Source: Nicoletella semolina (GTDB taxonomy: Bacteria; Pseudomonadota; Gammaproteobacteria; Enterobacterales; Pasteurellaceae). From it: a DNA stretch of 64,000 nt. A program made the translations under genes and the position numbers. Numbering within the stretch: the first letter of the stretch is position 1; each line of letters starts with the position of its first letter. The notes beneath the pieces were generated by a model, which saw only the letters and a list, made by a program, of their open reading frames with translations, made no database searches and was not told the DNA's origin. This document shows positions 20,513 through 29,877 of the stretch, piece after piece. The stretch lies in assembly GCF_004345745.1 (NCBI RefSeq), contig NZ_SLXJ01000002.1, positions 1-64,000 of the forward strand, in the 5' to 3' direction.

Positions 20513-21370
20513 TTATGGATTACGTTTAAACTTAGCAAAATTTGGCGGACGTTTTTCGTTGAACGCATTGCGTCCTTCTTGCCCTTCTTCTGTCATATAA
20601 AATAACATTGTCGCATTACCTGCCAATTCTTGTAGACCTGACTGACCATCACAATCGGCATTCAGTGCTGCTTTTAAGCAACGCAACGCAATTGGGCTGT
20701 TACGCAACATTTCACGACACCAACGCACCGTCTCTTTTTCCAAATCTGTATAAGGCACAACCGTATTGACTAAACCCATCTCTAACGCTTCTTTCGCATC
20801 GTATTGGCGGCATAAAAACCAAATTTCTCGAGCTTTTTTCTGTCCAACAATGCGAGCCATATAGCTTGCCCCCCAGCCGCCATCAAAAGACCCCACTTTT
20901 GGACCTGTTTGCCCAAAAATTGCGTTCTCAGCAGCAATGGTTAAATCGCAAATCATATGCAAAACGTGTCCACCGCCAATCGCATACCCTGCCACCATTG
21001 CCACAACAGGTTTCGGACAAGTCCGAATATCACGCTGAAAATCCAAGACGTTTAAGTGATGGACGCCACTGTCATCTTGATAACCACCATAATCACCACG
21101 CACTTTTTGATCACCCCCTGAACAGAACGCTTTTTCTCCCTGCCCTGTCAGCACAATCACGCCCACATTTTCATCAAAACGAGCATCAGAAAACGCTTGG
21201 ATCATCTCTTTCACCGTTTGTGGGCGGAATGCATTTCTAACCTCAGGGCGATTAATTGTAATTTTAGCAATGCCATCGGTTGATTTATGATAAAGAATAT
21301 CCGTGTAGCCTGTACTACAATCTTGCCATTCTACAGGGGCATAAAGCAGATCATCTTTTGCATTTTGCAT
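20513..21370 (-). CDS. menB: 1,4-dihydroxy-2-naphthoyl-CoA synthase
   Basis: MenB closes the naphthoquinone ring in menaquinone biosynthesis. The 285-residue crotonase-family protein has [14 protein letters not shown], the oxyanion-hole [30 protein letters not shown] and [19 protein letters not shown], all MenB-specific. It stands alone with an upstream spacer facing the divergent FKBP gene. No other men genes are in the window. Confidence 0.97.
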   Translation of the reverse strand: MQNAKDDLLYAPVEWQDCSTGYTDILYHKSTDGIAKITINRPEVRNAFRPQTVKEMIQAFSDARFDENVGVIVLTGQGEKAFCSGGDQKVRGDYGGYQDDSGVHHLNVLDFQRDIRTCPKPVVAMVAGYAIGGGHVLHMICDLTIAAENAIFGQTGPKVGSFDGGWGASYMARIVGQKKAREIWFLCRQYDAKEALEMGLVNTVVPYTDLEKETVRWCREMLRNSPIALRCLKAALNADCDGQSGLQELAGNATMLFYMTEEGQEGRNAFNEKRPPNFAKFKRNP

Positions 21371-21549
21371 TGTGTATTCCTTAATAAAGAATGAATAAAA
21401 CGGAAAAACTCATAAAGTGGTGTGATTATACTCTAATTTGCAAAAATTTGGGCAAATCGCACCGCTTAGGGCTTGTAATCCGCTCATTTATCCCCATACT
21501 ACGTCAAATCATTCCTCCAACCTGACAATTCAATTTATAAGGAAACACT

Positions 21550-22179
21550 ATGTCATTAGATTTAAACACAATCTCGCTAGAAAGCGTTGAAGCACAGGGC
21601 GGCTACGGTATCGGTTTACAGATTGGTGAACAATTACTGTCCAGCGGTTTAGATATTGAGCCGAACGCAGTAGCAAAGGGACTGTTAGATGTATTAAATC
21701 AAAATCCGCCTGCATTAGATATTCAAGTAGTCAGTCAAGCATTACAAACCTTACAACAACGAGCAGAAACAGCTCAACGAGAAGCCTTTAAAGCACTTGA
21801 AACAGAAGGCAAGGCATTCTTAGCAGAAAACAAAAAACACCCTAATGTTGTAGAAACAGATAGTGGCTTACAATATGAAATTCTCACGCAAGGCACAGGC
21901 AAAGTTCCGACTAAAAGTGACAAAGTGCGAGTGCATTACACAGGTTCATTGATTGATGGCACAGTATTTGACAGCTCAGTAAAACGTGGCAATCCAGCAG
22001 AATTCCCTGTAACAGGCGTGATTGCAGGCTGGATCGAAGCATTGACGTTAATGCCTGTTGGCTCAAAATGGCGTTTAACTATTCCACACAACCTTGCCTA
22101 TGGCGAACGTGGTGCTGGAGCCTCTATTCCGCCATTTAGCACACTGATTTTTGAAGTAGAATTGCTTGATATCGTATAA
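21550..22179 (+). CDS. fklB: FKBP-type peptidyl-prolyl isomerase (FklB-like)
   Basis: It catalyses proline cis-trans isomerisation. The 209-residue product has an N-terminal dimerisation helix region (LNTISLESVEAQGGYGIGLQIGEQLLSSG) and a C-terminal FKBP domain with VRVHYTGSLIDGTVFDSS, VIAGWIEALTLMPVGSKWRLTIP and AYGERGAGASIPPFSTLIFEVEL. There is no signal peptide, so it resembles the cytoplasmic FKBP22/FklB rather than periplasmic FkpA. The ATG follows AAGGAAACACT. Confidence 0.93.
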   Translation: MSLDLNTISLESVEAQGGYGIGLQIGEQLLSSGLDIEPNAVAKGLLDVLNQNPPALDIQVVSQALQTLQQRAETAQREAFKALETEGKAFLAENKKHPNVVETDSGLQYEILTQGTGKVPTKSDKVRVHYTGSLIDGTVFDSSVKRGNPAEFPVTGVIAGWIEALTLMPVGSKWRLTIPHNLAYGERGAGASIPPFSTLIFEVELLDIV

Positions 22180-22277
22180 TTTAGGGATAATCTAATTACT
22201 CTTTTTAACTTTCTATTTTTAGTACAAGCGGTTAGTTTTGCACAAATATTTGCAACTAACCGCTTTTGGAGTTCATA

Positions 22278-23141
22278 ATGAAAAACGTTCTCTCTATTCA
22301 ATCGCACGTTGTATACGGCTACGCAGGCAACAAAGCCGCTGTTTTTCCAATGCAATTATTGGGCGTAGATTCTTGGGCATTAAATACCGTGCAATTTTCC
22401 AACCATACACAATACGGCAAATGGAAAGGTATGGTTGTCCCTAAAGAACAAATTGGGGAAATTGTGCAAGGGATTGATGAAATTGATGCATTGCACGAAT
22501 GTGATGCTGTTTTGTCAGGCTATATCGGTGCGGCGGAACAAGGGGCAGAAATCCTTGCGGTGGTCGAAAAAATCAAAGCTAAAAATCCAAATGCCATTTA
22601 TTTTTGCGATCCTGTAATGGGACACCCCGATAAAGGCTGTATTGTTGCCCCAGGTGTAGCGGAATTCTTGCGTGATGAAGCTATGGCAAAAGCAGACATC
22701 ATCGCCCCTAATTTAGTCGAATTGCGTGAATTAACAGGCTTATCCGTTGAAAATTTCGATCAAGCGATTGAAGCCATTCAAGCAATCCGATCCAAAGGCG
22801 TAAAACGTGTGCTCGTCAAACACTTAAGTAAAGTCGGACAAGATCCAAGCCAATTTGAAATGGTACTGGCAAACGACGCAGGTATTTGGCATATCAGCCG
22901 ACCACTCCACGAATTTGTTGGTCGTGATCCTGTTGGTGTGGGTGATCTCACAAGTGGTCTATTTTTGGCAAATGTACTCAACGGAAAATCTGATCTCGAA
23001 GCCTTTGAACACACGGCCAATGCAGTGAATGATGTGATGAGCATCACTCAGCAACGTGGCAAATATGAGCTACAAATCATTGCTGCTCGGGAGCTAATTG
23101 TAAATCCAACCAGCCGATATAGAGCAGTTAAATTGGTATAA
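22278..23141 (+). CDS. pdxY: pyridoxal kinase PdxY
   Basis: It phosphorylates pyridoxal in vitamin B6 salvage. The ATG at 22278 gives [21 protein letters not shown], the conserved PdxY start, and 287 residues, equal to E. coli PdxY. An earlier TTG at 22266 is less likely. GYIGAAEQG, the metal/ATP region [13 protein letters not shown], and the anion-hole [15 protein letters not shown] with the catalytic Asp are visible. An Apl-type USS (22224) and its partner lie in the leader. Confidence 0.95.
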   Translation: MKNVLSIQSHVVYGYAGNKAAVFPMQLLGVDSWALNTVQFSNHTQYGKWKGMVVPKEQIGEIVQGIDEIDALHECDAVLSGYIGAAEQGAEILAVVEKIKAKNPNAIYFCDPVMGHPDKGCIVAPGVAEFLRDEAMAKADIIAPNLVELRELTGLSVENFDQAIEAIQAIRSKGVKRVLVKHLSKVGQDPSQFEMVLANDAGIWHISRPLHEFVGRDPVGVGDLTSGLFLANVLNGKSDLEAFEHTANAVNDVMSITQQRGKYELQIIAARELIVNPTSRYRAVKLV

Positions 23142-23178
23142 TCTACGGATTTCTATCTTGGTAAGCACTTAGACATCT

Positions 23179-23217
23179 TTCCTCTTTAGATTATCTTTTT
23201 ATCAATGCAAAGAGGAA
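23179..23217. terminator. stem-loop between pdxY and the convergent regulator
   Basis: TTCCTCTTT and AAAGAGGAA pair over about 21 bases between two convergent genes. No strong T run follows on the plus strand. It is probably a weak bidirectional terminator. Confidence 0.45.
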
Positions 23218-23242
23218 GGTGATTGGTTTCGGAGTTATTCTG

Positions 23243-23638
23243 TTATTTATTTGTTTTCAGTAATCCAACTAATTCTTTTAATATCTCAATTTCAGCATCT
23301 TTTTGTTTTAATAATTCATCTTTCATTTTAAGTAACGCATTTAATTTTTCGACTTCCGCACTTAACGCTTCATTCGTTCCAAAATGGCTATTTGTTAAGT
23401 TATAAGAATTATCGCCACCGACAGCGAAAAAGATGGAGTGATCTTTGCTAGTAATTAATGCACCCATATCAATGTTAAAGACATTAGCAATTTGTTGTAA
23501 TTTTTCAAGGTTAATATTGCTCTGTCCACGTTTAATTTTTGCGTAGCCATTTGCGGACATAGATAGCCTCTCCGCCATTTCTTCCTGCGACCATTGATTA
23601 ATCTCTCTCATTACTCTGATTTTATCGTGGACTTTCAT
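23243..23638 (-). CDS. XRE-family transcriptional regulator with C-terminal coiled coil
   Basis: The 131-residue product begins with a Cro/CI-type helix-turn-helix (about residues 6-60: IRVMREINQWSQEEMAERLSMS, NGYAKIKRGQSNINLEKLQQIANVF). Its C-terminal tail (about 90-128: EALSAEVEKLNALLKMKDELLKQKDAEIEILKEL) has heptad spacing and probably dimerises the protein. The target is unknown. It is divergent from the small gene at 23836 and the duplicated autotransporter locus, so it could regulate them. Bases 23639-23787 are AT-rich and should hold both promoters. Confidence 0.88.
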   Translation of the reverse strand: MKVHDKIRVMREINQWSQEEMAERLSMSANGYAKIKRGQSNINLEKLQQIANVFNIDMGALITSKDHSIFFAVGGDNSYNLTNSHFGTNEALSAEVEKLNALLKMKDELLKQKDAEIEILKELVGLLKTNK

Positions 23639-23835
23639 TCTTATTCCTTAAAGTGAGGTTTTATGAAGTAGTAGGTTAGATTTTAATACTGTTGGTTTAT
23701 TGTTAAAGGAACCCAACAAGTGTAGCATAAAGATACTACTTGTTTAACTAAAAATAAAAAAGACAATGTAGTAGAAAATCACGGTATTTGCCTATATGTA
23801 TTCTTACTCTGTCTTTCATAAAGGAAAAATCAACG

Positions 23836-24009
23836 ATGAATTTTTTTGAAAATCCTATTAGGTTAGCACTTTTTGGGGTGATGCCAGCTCTTGCTGTAAT
23901 AGTAATTTCTACTGATGCTGTGGCACAGGTGGGAAATATAAATACTCATAAAGTAAATAATGATATAGAACTTAAACAAGCACACTGCACCACTGGTTGG
24001 CAAAGATAG
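23836..24009 (+). pseudogene. short signal-peptide ORF fused to truD debris
   Basis: An ATG with AAGGAAAAATC upstream opens a 57-residue frame. Residues 1-31 look like a signal peptide (MNFFENPIRLALFGVMPALA, ending DAVAQ). After about 48 residues the frame runs into the duplicated 3' end of truD and stops within it. It is most likely the surviving 5' end of an exported-protein gene cut off when the truD-autotransporter unit was inserted at about 23980. An independent small secreted peptide is less likely. Confidence 0.55.
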
Positions 24010-24271
24010 CTCCAAGCTAATTGACACCACAGAACAACAGCAAAATACAGTTACACCAAATCAAGAACAACACATTGTAGAGTAGCATCAAACACTGCTG
24101 CAATTAATGGTAAAAGAACGCATGAATGCGGCTCGCCGTGCAATGTTATGTAAACCACAAAATCTAACGTGGCAATTTGAGCCAGAAGGTTTGAAATTGC
24201 AATTTTATCTACTTGCAGGCAGCTACGCCACCGCATTAGTGCGTGAACTAATTATGCTATCAGTCGAATAA
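23980..24271 (+). pseudogene. truD: duplicated 3' end of truD
   Basis: This segment is an almost exact copy, in the opposite orientation, of the last ~290 bases of the intact truD at 29587. It reads [18 protein letters not shown] and continues to [10 protein letters not shown] with a stop. One substitution (TAG for CAG at about 24083) adds an internal stop, and the last residues differ from the intact gene (LILLPAE). It lacks the first three quarters of truD. It lies directly before the full-length autotransporter gene, just as intact truD lies before the damaged copy. Confidence 0.92.
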
Positions 24272-24286
24272 ATCCGAGGAAATACT

Positions 24287-26848
24287 ATGAAACTTCCCAA
24301 AAGCCAAATAGCCTTTACTCTTGCAACAGCCTTCTCCGCCATCACCATACCCACCACATTAACCCTTATCCCGCAAATGGCTTATGCTCAAGCGACAGGG
24401 ATTACTACACCAGCAGAATTGATTGCTGCCATTGGTCGTGCTAAAAATGGGGACACCATCACATTAGCTCAGCCAAGTTTTGTTATAGGTTATGGTAATG
24501 GTGGCTACCTTGGTTCAATCAATGAGCAGACGGCTAGGGGTAAGTTATATACATTTGATAAAGATATTACTATCGATCTTAACGGAAATGAGTTAATTTT
24601 TAGAGGTGTAACGGTAATTAACGAAGGCAGCCTTACCCTTAAAAACGGCACGATTGGTATAATGGACGAGGGAAATTCGGTTGGTAATATATTTAATGAC
24701 GGGACTTTAACCATCACAGGTTCTGCAACAGAGCGTAACAATGGTTCAAAATTAACGGCTGCTGAATTTATTAATAGTGGTACATTGTTCATCGATCCAA
24801 ACAGCAATCAAAATATTCAAGATGTGCAAGATCAAGGTGGTACATACAATCGTACTGCTCCACAACCACAATTTTCCCCAGCAACGCCTGCAGTAACTCA
24901 ACCGCTTGTGCAGTCGCCACCGCCACAACCACCCCAGCCGCAACCACAGGTACAGACCCAGCCACAAGAAACACCTGCGGCTAAAAAAGCTCCAGAAGCT
25001 CCAAAAAACCAAGAAGCTGAGGCATTAAAACGCCAGCAAGAAGAAGCCGACCGCAAAGCCGAAGAAGCACGCCTTGCCAAAGAAGAAGCCGATCGCAAAG
25101 AGCGTGAACGCCTAGAGCAAGAGCGTTTGGAAAAAGAAGAAGCCGACCGCAAACAGGCAGAAGAAGCCAAAGTGCGTGAAGAAGCAGAAAAAGCCCGCTT
25201 GGCAAAAGAGGCAGAAGATAGACGCCTAGCGGAAGAAGCACGCAAAGCTAAAGAGGCTGAGGATAAACGCAAAGCTGATGAAGCGGCTGCAAAAAAATTG
25301 GCAGAAGAAACCGCTCGCCAAGAGGCGTTAGCTCGTCAAAAAGCAGCGGAAGAAAAAGCCAAAGCTGATGAATTGCAACGCCAAAAAGAGAAAGAGGCAC
25401 AAGCACAAAAAGAGCGTGAGCGTTTGGCAGAATTAAAACGCCAGCAAGAAGAAGCGGAGCGTAAACAGGTAGAAGAACAGCGTAAACTTGAAGAGCAAAA
25501 AGCCAAAGAAGAAGCCGACCGCAAACAGGCAGAACAAGAAGCCAAAGTGCGTGAAGCGGCAGAAAAAGCCCGCTTGGCCAAAGAGGCAGAAGAAAAACGC
25601 AAAGCTGATGAAGCGGCTGCAAAAAAATTGGCGGAAGAGACCGCTCGTCAAGAGGCGTTAGCTCGTCAAAAAGCGGCGGAAGAAAAAGCCAAAGCTGATG
25701 AGTTGCAACGCCAAAAAGAGAAAGAGGCACAAGCACAAGAAGAGCGTGAGCGTTTGGCAGAATTAAAACGCCAGCAAGAAGAAGCGGAGCGTAAACAGGC
25801 AGAAGAACAGCGTAAACAACAAGAAGCCGACCGCCTAGCTGAAGCGGAAAAACAGCGTAAACTTGAAGAGCAAAAAGTCAAAGAAGAAGCCGACCGTAAA
25901 CAGGCAGAACAAGAAGCCAAAGTGCGTGAAGAAGCCGAAAAAGCTGAAAAAGCCCGCTTGGCAAAAGAGGCAGCAGACAGACGCCTTGCTGAACAAGCAC
26001 GCCGTGCCGAAGACCCAGCCAATTTTGCGGTGTTAAATCACTTGTTGCAGGATTCTGCCAGATTGTTGGCTCAAAAAATTGAAGCACGCCAATATACCGC
26101 TCGTGTTGATGGCGAGCAGGCGGTGTGGGCAAAAGGCTTGGGAGCTTGGGGAGTGTCTGGCGATGCCAAAACCCAGCATCAAGCGGTGATTGTGGGGGCG
26201 GATAAAGCCTTAAGCAATTCACGCATTGGGGTGGCGGTGGCGGTCAGCCAAGATGTCGCCAAAGCCGCTGCTCACACACTCAAAGCCCAGACGGTGTATG
26301 GCTTTGTGTATGGCGATTATCAGCTTGACAAGGTGCAACTAAACGGCTTGCTTGGGGCAAATCACAGCCGTGTGGACAGCGAACGACACAGCCAAATTGC
26401 CGCCCAAAGCGTGGCTGGCAAGACAAGTTTAACAGGGCTACAAGCGGGCGTGGGGGCAAGCTATGCGTTAAATGACGCCGTTACGCCATTTGCTCGCCTA
26501 GACTGGCAAACCAAGAACGCCAAAGCGTTGCACGAACAAGGCGAAGGCGTGGCGTTTACGCAGCAAATTGAGGCAGCACCTTCGGCAGTTGTGAAAGTGG
26601 GAGCAAATCTTAGCTTGCCATTGTCTGCAAAAATTCGCCTAAATTCTACCGCTGCTGTAGGGGTGGATTTGTTGCACAAACAGCCACGAACCGTTCAACC
26701 TCAAGTTGGCAAATCCTTGCTCAACATCGGTGTGGGCGTGGATTATCAGCTAAGACCAGACTTGACGCTGACCGCCGCCTACCAAACCGAGCAGCGTAAA
26801 CACATCAACAACCACAGTGCCAATGTGAATGTGAAGTGGCGGTTTTAG
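24287..26848 (+). CDS. autotransporter with coiled-coil repeat passenger
   Basis: The 853-residue product is predicted to be a surface adhesin of the classical autotransporter (type Va) kind. Residues 1-34 are a signal peptide ending AYA. Residues 35-190 form a polar beta-rich passenger with an LTLKNGTI / FNDGTLTITGSA pattern. A Pro/Gln-rich linker (about 195-235) leads into some 340 residues of Ala/Glu/Lys/Arg coiled coil (EADRK, EAEKARLAKEA) with long internal repeats. The C-terminal ~250 residues form the beta-barrel, from AVWAKGLGAWG to the outer-membrane signature VNVKWRF. A GAGGAAAT site precedes the ATG. The target ligand is unknown. A second, damaged copy lies inverted at 28558-29571. 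Confidence 0.88.
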   Translation: MKLPKSQIAFTLATAFSAITIPTTLTLIPQMAYAQATGITTPAELIAAIGRAKNGDTITLAQPSFVIGYGNGGYLGSINEQTARGKLYTFDKDITIDLNGNELIFRGVTVINEGSLTLKNGTIGIMDEGNSVGNIFNDGTLTITGSATERNNGSKLTAAEFINSGTLFIDPNSNQNIQDVQDQGGTYNRTAPQPQFSPATPAVTQPLVQSPPPQPPQPQPQVQTQPQETPAAKKAPEAPKNQEAEALKRQQEEADRKAEEARLAKEEADRKERERLEQERLEKEEADRKQAEEAKVREEAEKARLAKEAEDRRLAEEARKAKEAEDKRKADEAAAKKLAEETARQEALARQKAAEEKAKADELQRQKEKEAQAQKERERLAELKRQQEEAERKQVEEQRKLEEQKAKEEADRKQAEQEAKVREAAEKARLAKEAEEKRKADEAAAKKLAEETARQEALARQKAAEEKAKADELQRQKEKEAQAQEERERLAELKRQQEEAERKQAEEQRKQQEADRLAEAEKQRKLEEQKVKEEADRKQAEQEAKVREEAEKAEKARLAKEAADRRLAEQARRAEDPANFAVLNHLLQDSARLLAQKIEARQYTARVDGEQAVWAKGLGAWGVSGDAKTQHQAVIVGADKALSNSRIGVAVAVSQDVAKAAAHTLKAQTVYGFVYGDYQLDKVQLNGLLGANHSRVDSERHSQIAAQSVAGKTSLTGLQAGVGASYALNDAVTPFARLDWQTKNAKALHEQGEGVAFTQQIEAAPSAVVKVGANLSLPLSAKIRLNSTAAVGVDLLHKQPRTVQPQVGKSLLNIGVGVDYQLRPDLTLTAAYQTEQRKHINNHSANVNVKWRF
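25271..25790 (+). repeat. 330-bp tandem repeat inside the autotransporter
   Basis: The block beginning AAAGCTGATGAAGCGGCTGC at 25271 recurs at 25601, exactly 330 bases (110 codons) later, with only a few silent or conservative changes. It encodes the coiled coil DEAAAKKLAEETARQEAL and what follows. An in-frame repeat of this size invites loss or gain by recombination, so the stalk length may vary between strains. Confidence 0.85.
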
Positions 26849-26850
26849 TT

Positions 26851-26884
26851 TTCTCTTCCTCTGCTTGCAGAGGAAGAGAATTTA
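26851..26884 (+). terminator. terminator after the autotransporter gene
   Basis: A perfect 14-bp inverted repeat (TTCTCTTCCTCTGC and its complement) with a 2-base centre follows the stop codon, then TTTAATATT. It is probably a bidirectional terminator between the autotransporter and the convergent hfq. Confidence 0.7.
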
Positions 26885-27093
26885 ATATTGATCTAGATTG
26901 TTTGAGTTCAGCAAGTAGCGATTTGCTAAATTCAGTTAATTGATTTGACTTATGAAACAATTTTAGGCACGTTTGCCATTCAAAGTGAGCGTTTTTATTC
27001 AGTCGATAGGTAATACTTGAAGAACCAAAAAGAAAGGGAACGAAAGCGATCATCCCTTAGATTCAGGTTCAAAAAGTGTGTTCCCTACTTTAA

Positions 27094-27357
27094 TTATTCC
27101 GTATTTTCTGAAGGTTCTGTAGTAACTTGAGATTGTGTTGCGTTATTATGGCTTACTGATCGTGCTGGTACGACGGTGGAAATGGCGTGTTTGTAAACCA
27201 TTTGGCTTACAGTATTTCTCAGTAAAATCACAAACTGATCGAACGATTCAATTTGCCCCTGTAATTTGATGCCGTTCATTAGATAAATTGAAACAGGAAT
27301 TCGCTCACGGCGTAGTGCATTTAAATAAGGATCTTGTAAAGATTGACCTTTTGCCAT
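27094..27357 (-). CDS. hfq: RNA chaperone Hfq
   Basis: Hfq is a hexameric Sm-like protein that pairs small RNAs with mRNAs. The 87-residue product has the conserved [26 protein letters not shown] start, the Sm1 region [14 protein letters not shown]-like sequence with Gln and Phe of the proximal face, and the Sm2 motif [12 protein letters not shown]. The tail is short. It follows miaA in the conserved order. The usual hflX downstream neighbour is absent; the autotransporter lies there instead. Confidence 0.97.
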   Translation of the reverse strand: MAKGQSLQDPYLNALRRERIPVSIYLMNGIKLQGQIESFDQFVILLRNTVSQMVYKHAISTVVPARSVSHNNATQSQVTTEPSENTE

Positions 27358-27413
27358 TTTATGTTCCTTTTAGTTATTGTTGATTATGGTATGCCAAAGG
27401 CGATGTGATGTTA

Positions 27414-28361
27414 CTACAAATTTTGGCATTTTTGCAGCAATTTCTCTTGTATTCTAATGCACGCTTGTTCTGGTAACAAGCTATCAAGCCACTCTAATTC
27501 ACTGCTCCAACCTCTTAGCCAGGTTATCTGACGTTTAGCAAGCTGGCGAGTTGCACAAATTCCTTTAAAAACAGCTTCATCAAGTGAAATATCGCCCTGT
27601 AAATATTCCCACATTTGACGATAACCTACGCAACGAATCGATGGCAAATTAATGTGCAAATCTTTGCGTAAAAACAACCGCTTCACTTCGTCCTCAAATC
27701 CTTTGTCGATCATCTTATGAAAACGCTGTTCAATGCGTTGATGAAGTACGCTGCGTTCAGGGGGGGTAATAGCAAACTGAAGAATATCATATTCGATACT
27801 CTCGCCCTGCTGTGCGGTTAATTCCGTCATTGTTTTGCCAGTTAGGTAAAATACTTCCAACGCACGATTGATTCGCTGACTATCATTAGGATTGATGCGA
27901 TTGGCTGAGATAGGGTCAATCTGTGACAATGTTTGGTGCAGCACTGCCCAACCGTGCTGTTTAGCTTGTTGTTCGATCTGTGTTCGAATAAGCGGATCAG
28001 CAGAGGGTAAGGGTGATAATCCTTCAAGCAATGCTTTGAAATAAAGCATTGTGCCGCCTACAAGCAGCGGAATTCGCCCACTAGCAGTAATCTGTGCCAT
28101 TTCACTCAGGGCATCTTCACGAAAATTCATTGCCGAGTAGCTATCGATAGGATCACGAATATCCATTAAACGATGAGGGGCTAAGGCTAATTCTGCTGTG
28201 CTTGGTTTTGCTGTGCCGATATCCATTCCTTTATAGATCAAAGCAGAATCAACACTGATGATCTCAACAGGTAAACACTGGCGTAAAGCAATCGCTAGAT
28301 CTGTTTTCCCTGAAGCGGTCGGTCCCATTAAAAAAATTGCAAGAGGTTTTTGCTTTATCAC
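27414..28361 (-). CDS. miaA: tRNA dimethylallyltransferase
   Basis: MiaA adds a dimethylallyl group to A37 of tRNAs reading UNN codons. The 315-residue product has the P-loop [14 protein letters not shown] at the N-terminus, [18 protein letters not shown], the [20 protein letters not shown] region and GYRQMWEYL. The length is normal. hfq lies 56 bases downstream. The miaA-hfq pair is enclosed by the inverted autotransporter/truD duplication. Confidence 0.96.
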   Translation of the reverse strand: MIKQKPLAIFLMGPTASGKTDLAIALRQCLPVEIISVDSALIYKGMDIGTAKPSTAELALAPHRLMDIRDPIDSYSAMNFREDALSEMAQITASGRIPLLVGGTMLYFKALLEGLSPLPSADPLIRTQIEQQAKQHGWAVLHQTLSQIDPISANRINPNDSQRINRALEVFYLTGKTMTELTAQQGESIEYDILQFAITPPERSVLHQRIEQRFHKMIDKGFEDEVKRLFLRKDLHINLPSIRCVGYRQMWEYLQGDISLDEAVFKGICATRQLAKRQITWLRGWSSELEWLDSLLPEQACIRIQEKLLQKCQNL

Positions 28362-28477
28362 ACTGATTAATAAATTGCCAATAATGCGTAAGATTTTAAA
28401 TTATTCCCTTCCAAAGGCATAGCAAAAAGAGTGAGAGCGTGAAAATATTTATTTGTACGAGTGTATTAAAGCAATCT

Positions 28478-28500
28478 GTAGGGACGCCACGCTGGCGTCC
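28478..28500. repeat. GTAGGGACGC-type repeat
   Basis: GTAGGGACGCCACGC followed by TGGCGTCC forms a compact inverted repeat (GGACGCCA / TGGCGTCC). It belongs to the same dispersed family as the elements at 3569 and 7874-7980. Confidence 0.7.
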
Positions 28501-28557
28501 GCTGGTTGTTAATTGCTCATTGCAAAAGCAAGGAGGGTTTAGGGAGGGTAAATGGGC

Positions 28558-29571
28558 TTAAAACCGCCACTTCACATTGATATTGGCACTGTGGTTGTTG
28601 GCGTGTTTACGTTGCTCGGTTTGGTAGGCGGCGGTCAGCGTCAAGTCTGGGCTTAGCTGATAATCCACACCCACACCAATGTTGAGCAAGGATTTACCGA
28701 CTTGAGGTTGAACGGTTCGTGGCTGTTTGTGCAACAACTCTACCCCCACAGCAGCACTTGAATTTAGACGAATTTTTGCAGATAATGGCAAGCTAAGATT
28801 TGCCCCCACCTTCGCAACTGCCGAAGGTACTGCCTCAATTTGCTGCGTAAACGCCACGCCTTCGCCTTGTTCGTGCAACGCTTTGGCGTTTTTGATCTGC
28901 CAATCTAGGCGAGCAAATGGCGTAACGGTGTCATTTAACGCATAACTTGCCCCCACGCCCGCTTGTAGCCCTGCTAAACTTGTCTTGCTTCTCGTTGCTT
29001 TAGCTCTTCTGGAGCTTTGTTAGCCACAGGTGTTTCTTGTGGCAGGGGTGGTTGTGGAGCAGTACGATTGTATGTGCCATTATTGATAAATTCAGCAGCC
29101 GTTAATTTTGAACCATTGTTACGCTCTGTTGCAGAACCTGTGATGGTTAAAGTCCCGTCATTAAATATATTACCAACCGAATTTCCCTCGTCCATTATAC
29201 TAATCGTGCCGTTTTTAAGGGTAAGGCTGCCTTCGTTAATTACCGTTACACCTCTAAAAATTAACTCATTTCCGTTAAGATCGATAGTAATATCTTTATC
29301 AAATGTATATAACTTACCCCTAGCCGTCTGCTCATTGATTGAACCAAGGTAGCCACCATTACCATAACCTATAACAAAACTTGGCTGAGCTAATGTGATG
29401 GTGTCCCCATTTTTAGCACGAACCAATGGCAGCAATCAATTCTGCTGGTGTAGTAATCCCTGTCGCTTGAGCATAAGCCATTTGCGGGATAAGGGTTAAT
29501 GTGGTGGGTATGGTGATGGCGGAGAAGGCTGTTGCAAGAGTAAAGGCTATTTGGCTTTTGGGAAGTTTCAT
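28558..29571 (-). pseudogene. damaged second copy of the autotransporter gene
   Basis: From the ATG at 29571 this copy matches the autotransporter at 24287 almost base for base through the signal peptide and beta-rich passenger. It has two lesions. A single inserted T at about 29423 (GGTTCGTGC instead of GGTCGTGC) shifts the frame after residue 45. A large deletion joins the short PLPQETPVANKAPEE linker to the barrel at the ACAAGTTTAGCAGGGCTAC region, removing the whole coiled coil and the first third of the barrel. The last ~130 barrel residues, ending VKWRF, remain. No functional product is expected. Confidence 0.93.
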
Positions 29572-29877
29572 AGTGTTTCCTTGGATTTATTCGGCTGGTA
29601 GCAGAATCAACTCACGCACTAATGCAGTGGCGTAGCTGCCTGCAGGTAGATAAAATTGCAATTTCAAACCTTCTGGCTCAAATTGCCACGTTAGATTTTG
29701 TGGTTTACATAACATTGCACGGCGAGCCGCATTCATGCGTTCTTTTACCATTAATTGCAGCAGTGTTTGATGCTGCTCTACAATGTGTTGTTCTTGATTT
29801 GGTGTAACTGTATTTTGCTGTTGTTCTGTGGTGTCAATTAGCTTGGAGCTATCTTTGCCAACCAGTGGTGCAGTATG
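29052..29877. repeat. right outer arm of the inverted truD/autotransporter duplication
   Basis: This arm pairs in inverted orientation with about 23980-24826. It contains the truD 3' end and the autotransporter 5' part and is near-identical to its partner apart from scattered substitutions and one inserted base. A second, inner pair is the barrel-coding sequence: about 26430-26848 against 28977-28558. The two pairs are concentric around hfq-miaA. Confidence 0.9.

Noticed and set aside
25248-26022. Several long minus-strand frames opposite the autotransporter stalk
   Set aside because: They are products of the repetitive GC-skewed coiled-coil codons on the other strand, with leucine/serine-rich low-complexity translations and no starts with ribosome sites.
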